Origin: Azospirillaceae bacterium
GTDB taxonomy: Bacteria > Pseudomonadota > Alphaproteobacteria > Azospirillales > Azospirillaceae
Length of the DNA: 64,000 nt
Direction of reading: 5' to 3'
Assembly: GCA_028281465.1 (NCBI GenBank)
Contig: JANQJV010000029.1
Location: 1 to 64,000 of the forward strand
How positions within the stretch are numbered: position 1 is the stretch's first letter; each line of letters starts with the position of its first letter. The notes beneath the pieces are model-generated. The model was not told the origin of the DNA. It worked only from the letters and a program-made list of their open reading frames with translations, and ran no database searches. Positions 37,326 through 46,144 of the stretch are shown here, piece after piece. The position numbers and the translations under genes are program-made.

Positions 37326-38182
37326 CCGTCTACTTTATCGGCGCCGGCCCCGGCGCAGCGGATCTCATCACCATACGCGGCCGAGATCTGATCGCCCGTT
37401 GCCCGGTTTGTCTCTATGCTGGCTCGCTGGTACCGCCTGCCCTGGTCGCCCAGGCACCGACAGATGCCCGCGTGATCGACACCGCGGCCCTGACACTCGA
37501 CCAGATTCTGGCCGAAATGGTGGCCGCGCACGGCGCAGGACACGACGTAGCGCGCGTGCACTCTGGCGACCCGTCGCTCTATGGTGCCATCGGTGAGCAA
37601 ATGCGCCGGCTCGACGCGCTCGCCATTCCCCATGATGTGGTGCCGGGAGTCCCGGCCTATGCCGCCGCCGCCGCGGCGCTCCGCACCGAGCTGACTTTAC
37701 CGGGCGTTGCCCAGAGCATCGTGCTGACACGCACCGCCATGAAGGCTTCGCCCATGCCGGACGGCGAGACGCTGGCGGTCTTCGGCGCCACCGGCGCCAC
37801 GCTGGCGATTCACCTGTCGATCCGCAACATCGGCCAGGTGGTCACCGACCTGACACCCTTACGCGGGCCGGAATGCCCCGTGGTGGTGGTCTATCGAGCG
37901 AGCTGGCCGGACCAAATCGTTCTGCGCGGCACATTGGCCGACATTGCCGAACGGGTTCGGTCGGCGAAACTGACCCGGACAGCCCTCATCCTCGTCGGGC
38001 GAGTCTTGGCACCGGACGAATTTGTTGACAGCGCGCTGTACAATCCAACCCATCGGCACCTGATGCGTCCGAGCAGGACAGAGGCATCGGAGGGACAAAC
38101 GCACCGGACGCATGCGGAGAGGCCATGCACGTCATTCGGACCGGATCGATCGATTTCGGGGCTTGACATTGACGACAAATAG
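37322..38182 (+). CDS. cobM: precorrin-4 C11-methyltransferase
   Basis: 286 residues. TP-methylase fold: [20 protein letters not shown] at the start, [18 protein letters not shown] near 80, [20 protein letters not shown] near 110, [10 protein letters not shown] near 190. It methylates C11 of precorrin-4 or its cobalt form. It overlaps the cbiG-cobJ stop by 4 nt. The last 30 residues are poorly conserved. It faces the cobK end of the minus-strand unit. Confidence 0.94.
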   Translation: MTVYFIGAGPGAADLITIRGRDLIARCPVCLYAGSLVPPALVAQAPTDARVIDTAALTLDQILAEMVAAHGAGHDVARVHSGDPSLYGAIGEQMRRLDALAIPHDVVPGVPAYAAAAAALRTELTLPGVAQSIVLTRTAMKASPMPDGETLAVFGATGATLAIHLSIRNIGQVVTDLTPLRGPECPVVVVYRASWPDQIVLRGTLADIAERVRSAKLTRTALILVGRVLAPDEFVDSALYNPTHRHLMRPSRTEASEGQTHRTHAERPCTSFGPDRSISGLDIDDK

Positions 38183-38226
38183 AAACGATTTTAGGCAAAC
38201 GCGACGCAATTGCGAAGCATAGGGTC

Positions 38227-38457
38227 ATGGCGTTGAACCTGGACTTCCTGAAGACCACGGCACCGTCCCGCCAGCGACGGTCGGCTGTGCGGCATACGCA
38301 CGTCCGCCACAATTTGCCGCCGGATGTCATGGCTGCGATCCGAACCGGCGACCGAATTCGGGAAGGCTTGCACACGACCTGTCTGGTGGTGGCCATGGGC
38401 GCCTCGGCTCAGCTTCTCATCCTTCTGATCCAACAGGCATCTGACTTGGTGTTTTGA
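38227..38457 (+). CDS. small hypothetical protein with one membrane helix
   Basis: 76 residues: a basic N-terminal half and one hydrophobic helix near the C-terminus (LVVAMGASAQLLILLIQQA). It lies between convergent cobM and cobK. TTGACA about 60 bp before the start could be a -35 box. No family is recognised; codon pattern is compatible with coding, but confidence is moderate. Confidence 0.45.
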   Translation: MALNLDFLKTTAPSRQRRSAVRHTHVRHNLPPDVMAAIRTGDRIREGLHTTCLVVAMGASAQLLILLIQQASDLVF

Positions 38458-38512
38458 TGGCGACGACCACATGGCTGCTGATGGCTATGCTGGTCCTGTC
38501 ACCGTTGCCCAA

Positions 38513-39277
38513 TCATGGGCGGTCCGCCGCAGGTGGTCCGAAGCCCAACCCGCCTAGCCAATTCAAGGCCGCCTCAATGGTTTGGACGACCGGCGGCGGC
38601 GGAGGGGGTGGACGGTCGATCATCAGCACGGGGATTCCCAACATCCGAGCTGCAACGATTTTGCCCGACGCACCCCCGCTGTTGCGGGTCACCATCACCT
38701 CGATACCATGGGTGGTCAGAAAGTCCATTTCGGCCGCTTCGGTTTCGGACGGCCGCGCCTGAATCCAGACGGCGCCGGGCAAAGACATGGGCACCTCTGG
38801 CGGATCAATACTGCGGACCACATATTGGTGCTCTGGTCGGGTATGGAATGAACCCACTTGGCCCCGACCCAAGGCCAGAAAGACACGGCTTGGGCGGGCC
38901 GGTAGAGTCGCTGCGGCGGCGGCTTCGTCGGCGACGGCGTACCAGTGATCACCCAACCGTGGCAACCAAGCCGGTCGTTGCACCACCAAACGCGGTGTGC
39001 CGGTGCGGACCGCCGCCACGGCAGCATGGGCCGACATGGCGGCAGCGAAGGGATGGCTGGCGTCGACCAACGCGCCAACGCGGCGGTTGTGCAGGTAGGT
39101 AACGAGACCCTCCACGCCGCCGAAGCCACCGATCCGTCGACCCGGCCGGAGCTGGCGCGCCGCCCTGGTTCGGCCCACGTGGGACAAGACCACGGCCATG
39201 CCGGGCACCGCTCCGGCCGCCTCCGCCAAACGGTACGCCTCCGTCGTACCGCCAAGAATCAAAATCTCTGCCAACAT
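38513..39277 (-). CDS. cobK: precorrin-6A reductase
   Basis: 254 residues. It starts MLAEILILGGTTEAYRLAEA, the NADPH-binding beginning of CobK/CbiJ; DASHPFAAAMSAHA near residue 73 and VTRNSGGASGKIVAAR near 198 are family hallmarks. It reduces the C18-C19 double bond of precorrin-6A. A run of seven prolines sits near residue 222, in a loop. It is the last gene of the minus-strand cob unit. Confidence 0.94.
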   Translation of the reverse strand: MLAEILILGGTTEAYRLAEAAGAVPGMAVVLSHVGRTRAARQLRPGRRIGGFGGVEGLVTYLHNRRVGALVDASHPFAAAMSAHAAVAAVRTGTPRLVVQRPAWLPRLGDHWYAVADEAAAAATLPARPSRVFLALGRGQVGSFHTRPEHQYVVRSIDPPEVPMSLPGAVWIQARPSETEAAEMDFLTTHGIEVMVTRNSGGASGKIVAARMLGIPVLMIDRPPPPPPPVVQTIEAALNWLGGLGFGPPAADRP

Positions 39278-39321
39278 AGTTCCGTATCCGGAATATTCGC
39301 GGTGCAGAAGATAGTCCCAAT

Positions 39322-40029
39322 TCAGAGGCGAAATGCGGCCCCGCGCCGGTGCACGATAATCATGGAGAAATAGGGTACGGACTCCGCCGACACCGCTGAT
39401 GCCGGCACCACACGTTGGGAGTCCATGGTTGCCCGCTCCACATAATGCGCCCGGTCGATCATCCCCAGGCGCAGTAAAACGGCACGCACGCGCTCGAAGT
39501 GTCGACCGACCTTGATGATCGCGGCGGCATCGCAGGCGGACAGGCGGTCAGCCAGAAGATCATCCGGCAAAGGCGCTGGGATCACGGTGAGAATATCGTT
39601 CCGGGCCGTTAACGGTGCGCCGATCACAGCCGCACAGGCGGTGAGCGACGACACACCGGGCACCACCTCAACGCGGTGTTCGGCAGCCATGCGGGCAAAC
39701 AGGTACAAGAACGAGCCGTAAAAGAACGGATCGCCTTCGCACAGAAAGGCAACATCGCGCCCATCCGCGAGATGACCACCGATGTCGTGTGCCGCCCGAT
39801 CATAGACGGTATCGGCCGGAAAGTGCTCGGCACTCATGGGCATACGCAGAACGATCTCGACCTGTCCACTGGGTAGATGCGGAGTGGCGATTCGATGCGC
39901 CAGGCTCGGCCCAGTCTCCGGCGCCGGATACGCGATCACCGGCACCTTGCGAATGATCCGAGCCGCCTTGAGGGTGAGCAGCTCGGGATCGCCGGGTCCA
40001 ACCCCAACCCCGTACAATGTTCCAATCAC
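39322..40029 (-). CDS. cobI: precorrin-2 C20-methyltransferase
   Basis: 235 residues. It starts MIGTLYGVGVGPGDPELLTL, the usual CobI/CbiL beginning; AFLCEGDPFFYGSFLYL near residue 93 and EVVPGVSSLTACAAVIGAPL near 118 are the SAM-methylase blocks. It adds the C20 methyl. It lies between cobL (49 nt) and cobK (44 nt). Confidence 0.95.
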   Translation of the reverse strand: MIGTLYGVGVGPGDPELLTLKAARIIRKVPVIAYPAPETGPSLAHRIATPHLPSGQVEIVLRMPMSAEHFPADTVYDRAAHDIGGHLADGRDVAFLCEGDPFFYGSFLYLFARMAAEHRVEVVPGVSSLTACAAVIGAPLTARNDILTVIPAPLPDDLLADRLSACDAAAIIKVGRHFERVRAVLLRLGMIDRAHYVERATMDSQRVVPASAVSAESVPYFSMIIVHRRGAAFRL

Positions 40030-40078
40030 GTTCTGTGTCCCGTCATCGATCGCCCCTCGTCCAGTTGCCGCAGCGGTC

Positions 40079-41287
40079 TCATGATTTTGTCAGGGCCAGT
40101 TGGGTGACCGGACGCAAACAGCGCCAGGCCGTGTGCGGACCGAGTGACTCGGCGCGAGAAATCGCGAGCCGGACCAGGCGGCCACCGATCCGGGCGTGCC
40201 GGTCGACGAGAACACCCTCACCCTCAAGGGTCACCGCGTTGGCGACAAGGCGCCCGCCTGCCCTCAGGCTGCGCCAGCACGTGTCGAAAACGCCTTGTGT
40301 GGTTAGTCCACCGCCGATGAAGACCGCATCCGGCCTCGTCAACCCACCCAAGACGTCCGGCGCCGTGCCGGCCACGATCTCCAACCCGGCCGCCCCCAGC
40401 GTGGCGGCGTTCTCGGTCAGAATGGCGAGCCGGTCAGCATCGTTCTCCACGGCAATGGCGCGGCAACGCCGGTGGCTGCGCATCCATTCGATGGCCACCG
40501 AGCCGCAGCCGGCGCCCACGTCCCACAACATCTGGCCGGGCATGGGCATGAGGGCGGCGAGGGTGGCAGCACGCACTTCGCGTTTGGTCAACTGGCCGTC
40601 ATGCCGAAACGCGTCGTCAGGTAAACCGGGCGTCCGAGCCAACGGTGCCGTCCCGCGCGCCGGACGGCACTCCACTGCCAGGGTGCAGAGGTCGTCGACC
40701 GGTTCCGCCGGCCAGGACACGGCGTGTCCCTCGACCACGCGTTCGCGCGGCCCTCCCAGATTCTGCAAGGCGACCAGCCGGCTCGGCCCATACCCCTGCA
40801 GACACAGGGCACGCGCGACGAGAGCCGGCGTGCGACCGTCGGTGCACAGGAGCACGAGATGCGCGTCCGGTTGGAGGAAGGCGTTCACCAGAGTCGTCGG
40901 CCGGCCGTGCAGTGACAGCGCTTCCACCTCCTGCACAGCCCACCCCAAGCGGGCACAGGCCAGGCTGAAGGCGGACGGAGCCGGCAGCACCATCATCTCG
41001 TCCACCGGAATGCGTCGTGCCAACGACGTTGCGACGCCGAACCAAAACGGATCACCGCTGGCCAGGACGCAAACACGCTGCCCCCGGAGCGCCGCCACCG
41101 ATTCCAGACTTTGCTCGATTGGCGAGCGCCAGACGTGCCGCGGGCGGGCGTCCTCCGGGAGCATGGCTAGATGACGGGCGCCGCCCACGAGCGTCGTCGC
41201 CGAGTCCACCACCGCGCGGGCGACCGTACCAAGGCCGGCCACACCATCCTCACCGATCCCCACGACGCTGAGCCACGGCGCGGTCAC
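40079..41287 (-). CDS. cobL: precorrin-6Y C5,15-methyltransferase (decarboxylating)
   Basis: 402 residues. The start is GTG at 41287 (overlapping the cobH stop as GTGA); in-frame sequence further upstream belongs to the cobH region. Residues 1-200 are the CbiE-like methylase (WLSVVGIGEDGVAGL; VLASGDPFWFG). Residues 220-400 are the CbiT-like domain (LTKREVRAATLAALMPMPGQ; WDVGAGCGSVAIEWMR). It adds the C5 and C15 methyls and decarboxylates C12. Confidence 0.95.
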   Translation of the reverse strand: MTAPWLSVVGIGEDGVAGLGTVARAVVDSATTLVGGARHLAMLPEDARPRHVWRSPIEQSLESVAALRGQRVCVLASGDPFWFGVATSLARRIPVDEMMVLPAPSAFSLACARLGWAVQEVEALSLHGRPTTLVNAFLQPDAHLVLLCTDGRTPALVARALCLQGYGPSRLVALQNLGGPRERVVEGHAVSWPAEPVDDLCTLAVECRPARGTAPLARTPGLPDDAFRHDGQLTKREVRAATLAALMPMPGQMLWDVGAGCGSVAIEWMRSHRRCRAIAVENDADRLAILTENAATLGAAGLEIVAGTAPDVLGGLTRPDAVFIGGGLTTQGVFDTCWRSLRAGGRLVANAVTLEGEGVLVDRHARIGGRLVRLAISRAESLGPHTAWRCLRPVTQLALTKS

Positions 41288-41943
41288 GGGCTGCCCAGGT
41301 CGGCCAGGGCATTGAGAGCCGCCGCCGCCATGGCGCTGCCGCCGCGTCGGCCGTGCAAGGTTAGGAACGGTACGCCATGGCCACCGTCCGCAAGGGCCCG
41401 CTTCGACTCGGCGGCACCAACAAATCCCACCGGAAAGCCCAAAATGGCGGCCGGTGGCGGATCCCCGTCTGCCAAAATCTCGAGCAAGCGAAACAGAGCC
41501 GTCGGCGCGTTGCCGATGACCACGACGCTGCCCGACAGGTGCGGCCGCCAAAGCTCGACCGCCGCCGCCGATCGGGTCGTGCCATCCCTCTGCGCACGGG
41601 CTGAGGCCTCCGGATGATCAAGAAAGCAACGCACCTCCGAACCGGCACCAAGCTGTGTACGCAGGATGCCGGTGGCCACCATAGCCGTGTCGACGAGAAC
41701 CGACCGGCCGACCGCCAAGGCCTGACAGGCTGACGTGCCGACGGTCGGCGACCAATCCAGATCGGCCACAACGTCGGGCATGCCACAGGCATGCACGATC
41801 CGCATGAACACGGGAGCCAAGTCGGGCGGCATGGCGACGCCATCCAGTTCGGCGGCAATGCGGGCGAAGGATTCCTGATAGATCGCCGACGGGTCGCGCA
41901 GATACGCCGGCATCCCCGTCCCAGTTTGCGGTGGTACCCTCAT
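41284..41943 (-). CDS. cobH: precorrin-8X methylmutase
   Basis: 219 residues. Family blocks: YLRDPSAIYQESFARIAAEL near residue 14, the catalytic His in IVHACGMPDVV near 50, and GNAPTALFRLLEI near 145 followed by GFPVGFVGAAESK. It moves the C11 methyl to C12, giving hydrogenobyrinate or the cobalt form. An internal ATG at 41913 (MPAYLRDP) is an alternative start. It is coupled to cobL. Confidence 0.95.
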   Translation of the reverse strand: MRVPPQTGTGMPAYLRDPSAIYQESFARIAAELDGVAMPPDLAPVFMRIVHACGMPDVVADLDWSPTVGTSACQALAVGRSVLVDTAMVATGILRTQLGAGSEVRCFLDHPEASARAQRDGTTRSAAAVELWRPHLSGSVVVIGNAPTALFRLLEILADGDPPPAAILGFPVGFVGAAESKRALADGGHGVPFLTLHGRRGGSAMAAAALNALADLGSP

Positions 41944-41959
41944 AGGTCAAACCCAGAAC

Positions 41960-43000
41960 TCAGGGCCGGGCCAAGCTGACCGGTCCGTGCGGATGGTCGG
42001 CATGGGGGTAGGGGGCATGGTGGCCGTGGCCATGATGGTGATCATGATGATGATGGTGGTGGTGGTCGTGCCCGGCGGCATGGCGATGCCCGACCGTGTT
42101 GCCCGGATGGGTCGCCGGCGCGTCGGTACCGATACCTTCGACATGGTGGTGATGGCTCTGCTGCGGCGCACCGACTTCGGCTTCGAAACCGAGGATCGCC
42201 TCACGATACTTGCAAAGCTGACAGTTCATGTTCGGGCTGCCATCGACGAGTTCCGCAATACGGTCGATGAAGCTCTCGACCACCATCGGATGATCGTTCA
42301 GGTAACCCGCCTTGACGAACTCGATCTCGGGGAAGCGCGCCGCGACGCGGTCGGTGTGGGCATAGATGCGCTGCACCAGGATGCCGGTGAAGAGGAAGTA
42401 CGGAAACACGACGATGCGGCGGTAGCCGAGCCGCGCGGCATGCTCAAGTGCCGGACCAACCAAAGGAAATGTGACACCAGAATAGGCCGTCTCGGCCCAG
42501 CCGAAGCCAAGGCCTTCCCACAACAGACGAGTCACCTTAGCCACGTTGCCGTTGGCATCGGGATCGGAGGCGCCGCGTCCGACCACCAGAAGCAGGGTTT
42601 CATGGCGGCCAACCACCCGACCAGCCGCCGCCATGGCGGCCTCGACGCGGTCGCCTGCGGCCCGCAGCAGTTTCGGGTCAATCGCCAAATCGCGCCCGTA
42701 GCGGATTGTCACGTCGGGATACCGGGCCTGATACGTGTTCAGCACGGAAGGAATGTCGTTCTTGGCATGCCCGGCAGCAAACAGCATACCGGGTACCGCC
42801 AGCACCGTTGTCACGCCGTCGGCGCGCAGTCGATCCAACGAGTCGGCGAGCACCGGACGGGCAAACTCCAAGTAGCCCCAATCCACGGTCCTGTCTGGCA
42901 GGCGTGCGCGCAAGGCACCCGCCAGACGGTCGAATTCCGCAATCGCGCCGGGGTCGCGGCTGCCGTGGCCGCAGAGCAGAACGCCGGTGGTCTGTTTCAC
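41960..43000 (-). CDS. cbiX: CbiX-type sirohydrochlorin cobaltochelatase with His-rich tail
   Basis: 346 residues from the GTG at 43000 (chosen because LLCGHGSRDPGAIAEFDRLA begins right after it and AAGGA lies 14 nt upstream). Two chelatase half-domains: residues 1-125 and 130-260 (GRGASDPDANGN; VVFPYFLFTGILVQRI). A CxxC (NMNCQLCKYREAILGFE) near residue 265 and a tail of about 60 residues with roughly half His follow. CbiX inserts cobalt early, as in the anaerobic-type route; the tail probably stores metal. It is divergent from cobC. Confidence 0.9.
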   Translation of the reverse strand: MKQTTGVLLCGHGSRDPGAIAEFDRLAGALRARLPDRTVDWGYLEFARPVLADSLDRLRADGVTTVLAVPGMLFAAGHAKNDIPSVLNTYQARYPDVTIRYGRDLAIDPKLLRAAGDRVEAAMAAAGRVVGRHETLLLVVGRGASDPDANGNVAKVTRLLWEGLGFGWAETAYSGVTFPLVGPALEHAARLGYRRIVVFPYFLFTGILVQRIYAHTDRVAARFPEIEFVKAGYLNDHPMVVESFIDRIAELVDGSPNMNCQLCKYREAILGFEAEVGAPQQSHHHHVEGIGTDAPATHPGNTVGHRHAAGHDHHHHHHHDHHHGHGHHAPYPHADHPHGPVSLARP

Positions 43001-43149
43001 GATGGGATCGAATCCTTGTGCACGAGGGCGTTGGACGGCAGCCTGGGGCTGGCCGACCCACCGCATCATCTCTGCCGGCACCGGACCGGTCAAGTCGGCC
43101 ACACCGATCCGGCCACCCGTCCCGAACACCGCACGGCCCCACGCCGCCC

Positions 43150-44244
43150 ATGCCAGACCCCGAGACCAACCCCGTGGACCCCGAGTGGACGCTCTATGAC
43201 GTTCCTGCACCCAGCCACGGTGGCGCACTGGCGGCCGCGGAAGCCCAGTTCGGCCGTCCCATCGCGCCGTGGATCGACCTGTCGACCGGCATCAATCCAT
43301 GGCCCTACCAGGTCGGTGCCATACCGGCCGCGGCCTGGAGCCGCTTGCCCGAAGCAGAGACATTCGCCGCGCTCAAGCACGTCGCCGCCACTTTCTACGA
43401 CCTCCCGGCGGACGCCGGCCTTGCGGCCGCACCGGGTTCACAGACGCTGATCCAGATGATCCCGGCGCTGCTGCCACGCCACCTGGCAGTCGTGCGCGGG
43501 CCGACGTATGCCGAACATGCCCGGTGTTGGCGCCTCTGGGGCCATCCGGTCCACGAGGTCACGGGTGCCGACGACTGGACCGCGGCACTGATGGACCCGT
43601 CGGTGCGCTATGCTTCGGTCGGCAATCCGAACAATCCGGACGGCCGTATTGTCCACCGATCGGAACTGCTGGCAGCGGCCGACCGCTTGGCGGCCCGAGC
43701 CGGGCTTCTGGTGGTCGACGAGGCGTTCGCCGATGTCGATCCGTCGATCAGCCTGGCCGCGCACGCCGGCCGGCCCGGCCTCGTCTTGCTCCGCTCGGTC
43801 GGCAAATTCTTCGGCCTGGCCGGTCTCCGGCTCGGCTTCGCACTCGGGCCGACCGCTCTGACGGATCGGCTGACGGCCGCCTTGGGCCCGTGGGCGGTCA
43901 GCGGCCCGGCCCTGACGGTGGCCCTGAAAGCATTGGCCGATCGCCCTTGGCACGCACGCACCCGCGCCGAGCTGCGAACCGCCATGGCGCGCCTGCGCAC
44001 CCTCCTAGCCGGCCATGATTTGCCGCTGTCGGGCGGGACCGCCCTCTTCCAATTGGTCGAGCATGCGGACGCGGCCAATCTGCATCGCCATTTGGCGCTC
44101 GCCGGCGTACTCACCCGGCGCTTTGCCGATCGACCTCACTGGCTGCGTATTGGCCTACCGGCCCACAACGACGCTTGGCATCGCCTGGATCGCGCTTTGG
44201 CCAACTTCTTTGCCCGTCTCTCAGACGGGACCGGACCGTCTTAA
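43150..44244 (+). CDS. cobC: threonine-phosphate decarboxylase (CobC/CobD type)
   Basis: 364 residues. PLP fold type I: HGGALAAAEAQFGRPIAPWI then DLSTGINPWPY at the start, VGNPNNPDGR near residue 158, and the PLP Lys in SVGKFFGLAGLRLGF near 220. It makes (R)-1-amino-2-propanol phosphate for the nucleotide loop. It is divergent from cbiX over a 149-bp gap. The usual partner cobD/cbiB is not adjacent. Confidence 0.92.
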   Translation: MPDPETNPVDPEWTLYDVPAPSHGGALAAAEAQFGRPIAPWIDLSTGINPWPYQVGAIPAAAWSRLPEAETFAALKHVAATFYDLPADAGLAAAPGSQTLIQMIPALLPRHLAVVRGPTYAEHARCWRLWGHPVHEVTGADDWTAALMDPSVRYASVGNPNNPDGRIVHRSELLAAADRLAARAGLLVVDEAFADVDPSISLAAHAGRPGLVLLRSVGKFFGLAGLRLGFALGPTALTDRLTAALGPWAVSGPALTVALKALADRPWHARTRAELRTAMARLRTLLAGHDLPLSGGTALFQLVEHADAANLHRHLALAGVLTRRFADRPHWLRIGLPAHNDAWHRLDRALANFFARLSDGTGPS

Positions 44245-44405
44245 GACCTGCAGACATGAGCATCTCAATTTTTTGAGTGCGCAATTTGATTCTTGTCGCT
44301 GCGGCAATTCGATCGGCGGGCCCATCGGCTCCGGAGATGGTTCAATGGGGCGAGCGGCATGCCAAGCACCGCCGTCTTGCCGCCCAGCATCGGGGTTCTT
44401 CGATT

Positions 44406-44420
44406 TTGTGCAGTGCACAA
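44406..44420. promoter_or_regulatory. palindrome upstream of phasin -35 box
   Basis: TTGTGCA-G-TGCACAA, a perfect 15-nt palindrome containing TGC-N3-GCA. It ends six bases before the TTGACA at 44427. A PhaR-type operator is likely by context. Confidence 0.55.
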
Positions 44421-44426
44421 TAGTGA

Positions 44427-44454
44427 TTGACAATTTTGGTTCAGGTTCTTACGT
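44427..44454 (+). promoter_or_regulatory. sigma70-like promoter of phasin gene
   Basis: TTGACA at 44427-44432 and TTACGT at 44449-44454, spaced by 16 nt. It lies between two palindromes and 64 nt before the phasin start. Confidence 0.45.
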
Positions 44455-44460
44455 CTGCTT

Positions 44461-44479
44461 CATGTTGCAATGCAACATG
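44461..44479. promoter_or_regulatory. palindrome downstream of phasin -10 box
   Basis: CATGTTGCA-A-TGCAACATG, a perfect 19-nt palindrome containing TTGC-N3-GCAA. It covers the expected transcription start, so a bound protein would block transcription. Confidence 0.6.
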
Positions 44480-44517
44480 GTTTCCGATCCACCGCGAACC
44501 GAAGAGGACAGGCGATC

Positions 44518-45003
44518 ATGAACCCGTTTATCGATGCCGCGACCACTATGTTCGACTCCATGAGTTTCCGTCCAAAGACCGATCTGCAGACCTGGATGGC
44601 AGCCGGGCGCGATCAACTCGCCGAAGCTGGCCGCAAAATGGTCGCCGGCTACGAAGAAGCGGCAGCCATGGGTCAAGCCAATATGGACGCTGTGATCGAA
44701 GCGGGTGACGCCCTGGCCAAAGGCGCCGGTGCGGTGGGCCAAGCGGTCGGCACCCTTACCCAGTCGGCTATCGAACAATCCATGGCCGCCGGTCAGTCGG
44801 TTCTGGCCGCGCGGACACCGGACGCGATGGTGACGGCGCACGCGGCACTGGTGAAGGTCAACCTGGAGAACACCTACGCGGGAATGGTGAAACTGGCCGA
44901 CGTGTCAACGGCCGCCAGCAAGGCCGCCTTGGCTCCCCTGGCCGCCCGCGCCGGAGCGGTCATGGAGCAAATCAATCAGCCGCTGATGGCACAAGCCCGT
45001 TAG
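44518..45003 (+). CDS. phasin (polyhydroxyalkanoate granule protein)
   Basis: 161 residues, all-helical and rich in Ala, with the phasin-like beginning MNPFIDAATTMFDSMSF and the central amphipathic helix (WMAAGRDQLAEAGRKMVAGY; EEAAAMGQANMDAVIEAGDA). Such proteins coat polyhydroxyalkanoate granules. The start at 44518 follows GAGGACAGG. The promoter is flanked by two palindromes of the TGC-N3-GCA type, consistent with control by PhaR, which leaves DNA when polymer forms. No pha synthase genes are in the window. Confidence 0.82.
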   Translation: MNPFIDAATTMFDSMSFRPKTDLQTWMAAGRDQLAEAGRKMVAGYEEAAAMGQANMDAVIEAGDALAKGAGAVGQAVGTLTQSAIEQSMAAGQSVLAARTPDAMVTAHAALVKVNLENTYAGMVKLADVSTAASKAALAPLAARAGAVMEQINQPLMAQAR

Positions 45004-45694
45004 CACGGGCCGCATCCGGCGTCCCCCGCCCGGTGCCGCGGAACCGGGTGGGTGATCGTGTTTGATGGGACGACCCATTAAACCATTGGTTGGTTGGGGG
45101 ATTGGAACGCTTGCCAAGGAACCAGACCGAGCGACCGGCGTCGGCTACCCGGTCTCACCACGTTGGGTAACGAACGGTCCCCCTCCGACGCCGATGCCGA
45201 TTGGTCACGCTTGCCGACGATTGTCATTGGCGAACGCAAGGCGATCGATCGGACCGATCGCCTGCCAAACGGGTTGGCGACATGGGTGATGCCGCAAATT
45301 TGACGTAATCCACAGTCGCGCAACCGCTTCGGTACGGCCAGACGCTGCACTGTGGCAGTCCGCACGTGTCGCTCCACTGTCCGGCGCGGGTCCGAGGCTC
45401 TGTCTTCATCCGCAGCGATCAATTGATTTTCCAGGATAGATTTTGATTTCTCCCAAGCGCCGCTATCGAAGACTTGACTTCGTGCAGAAAATCAGAGCCG
45501 GCGCAAAGACAGGATGGCGCAATTCCATCGGACAATACGGATGACACCGGCGTATTTGGACTTGGTCGCGCTTGCGGGGGTTGGACCAACTCCGTATAAG
45601 GAGGGCGAACGGGTTCCAGGAACTCCGAATCCGGGTCTTTGTGTTGCCGTCCGGCCGGTCGGCACGGTCGTCAAGAACACTAGGGAGAAATGTA
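45004..45694. other. intergenic region after phasin
   Basis: 691 bp. A GC-rich hairpin lies just after the phasin stop (45025-45052). The segment from 45047 (GTGGGTGATCGTGTTTGAT) resembles 46671 onward (GTGGGTGACCGTGTTCGAT) upstream of the third hairpin gene. No gene is recognised in any frame. Confidence 0.6.
45025..45052 (+). terminator. hairpin after phasin gene
   Basis: CCCGCCCGGT pairs with ACCGGGTGGG (one G-T wobble) around an 8-nt loop, 21 nt after the phasin stop. No strong T-tract follows. Confidence 0.4.
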
Positions 45695-46030
45695 ATGAAG
45701 CGGCCCCCCATTATTCGGTTTCTTCTGATGATTTGTGTGGCCGTTCTGGCCCTCGGTTTTGTTCAAACCGCGCACGCCCAACCGAGCAACGAACCGATTG
45801 AGAAAACCGCATTCGTCAGTCCGGAAACGGTGGGCGTCGGCTGCGGTGCCGGTCTCGTCGCGGGTGCGTTCGCGGCAGCTCTGCCCGCGGTCTGGCCCCT
45901 GCCGGGTCAGCCCACCCTTGTCACCCTGCCGATCGTAACCGCGTGGGGCCTGATCGGGTGCGCCGTGGGCGTCGCCGCAGGCTTGAGCGCGGTTGTCACC
46001 CAGGCTGTCCTCGACTCCTCGCGGATGTGA
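45695..46030 (+). CDS. small secreted hairpin protein 1
   Basis: 111 residues with a strong ribosome site (AGGGAGAAA). Signal peptide 1-30 (FLLMICVAVLALGFVQTAHA, cut before Q). After a short acidic linker come two Gly/Ala-rich hydrophobic segments, each with a Cys: TVGVGCGAGLVAGAFAAALP and GLIGCAVGVAAGLSAVVTQA. Proteins 2 and 3 share the plan. No known family. It could sit in the membrane as a hairpin or assemble through glycine-zipper helices. Confidence 0.75.
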   Translation: MKRPPIIRFLLMICVAVLALGFVQTAHAQPSNEPIEKTAFVSPETVGVGCGAGLVAGAFAAALPAVWPLPGQPTLVTLPIVTAWGLIGCAVGVAAGLSAVVTQAVLDSSRM

Positions 46031-46144
46031 TCCGCACGGCCTTGACCTGCGGCCTTGTTACGCCGCTATCACGCGATGGGTGACGCTCGATCTCGCTTCG
46101 GTTTGGATTGGGTGGAGCGACCGTCCCACTTCGGGAGTTTTGAA

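Noticed and set aside
38454-38762. Plus-strand frame opposite the cobK 3' end
   Set aside because: Antisense to CobK coding sequence and without a ribosome site or family pattern.
41987-43149. Plus-strand frame beginning with a Met/Val-rich stretch opposite cbiX
   Set aside because: The Met/Val run is the complement of the His-rich tail of CbiX; no independent coding evidence.
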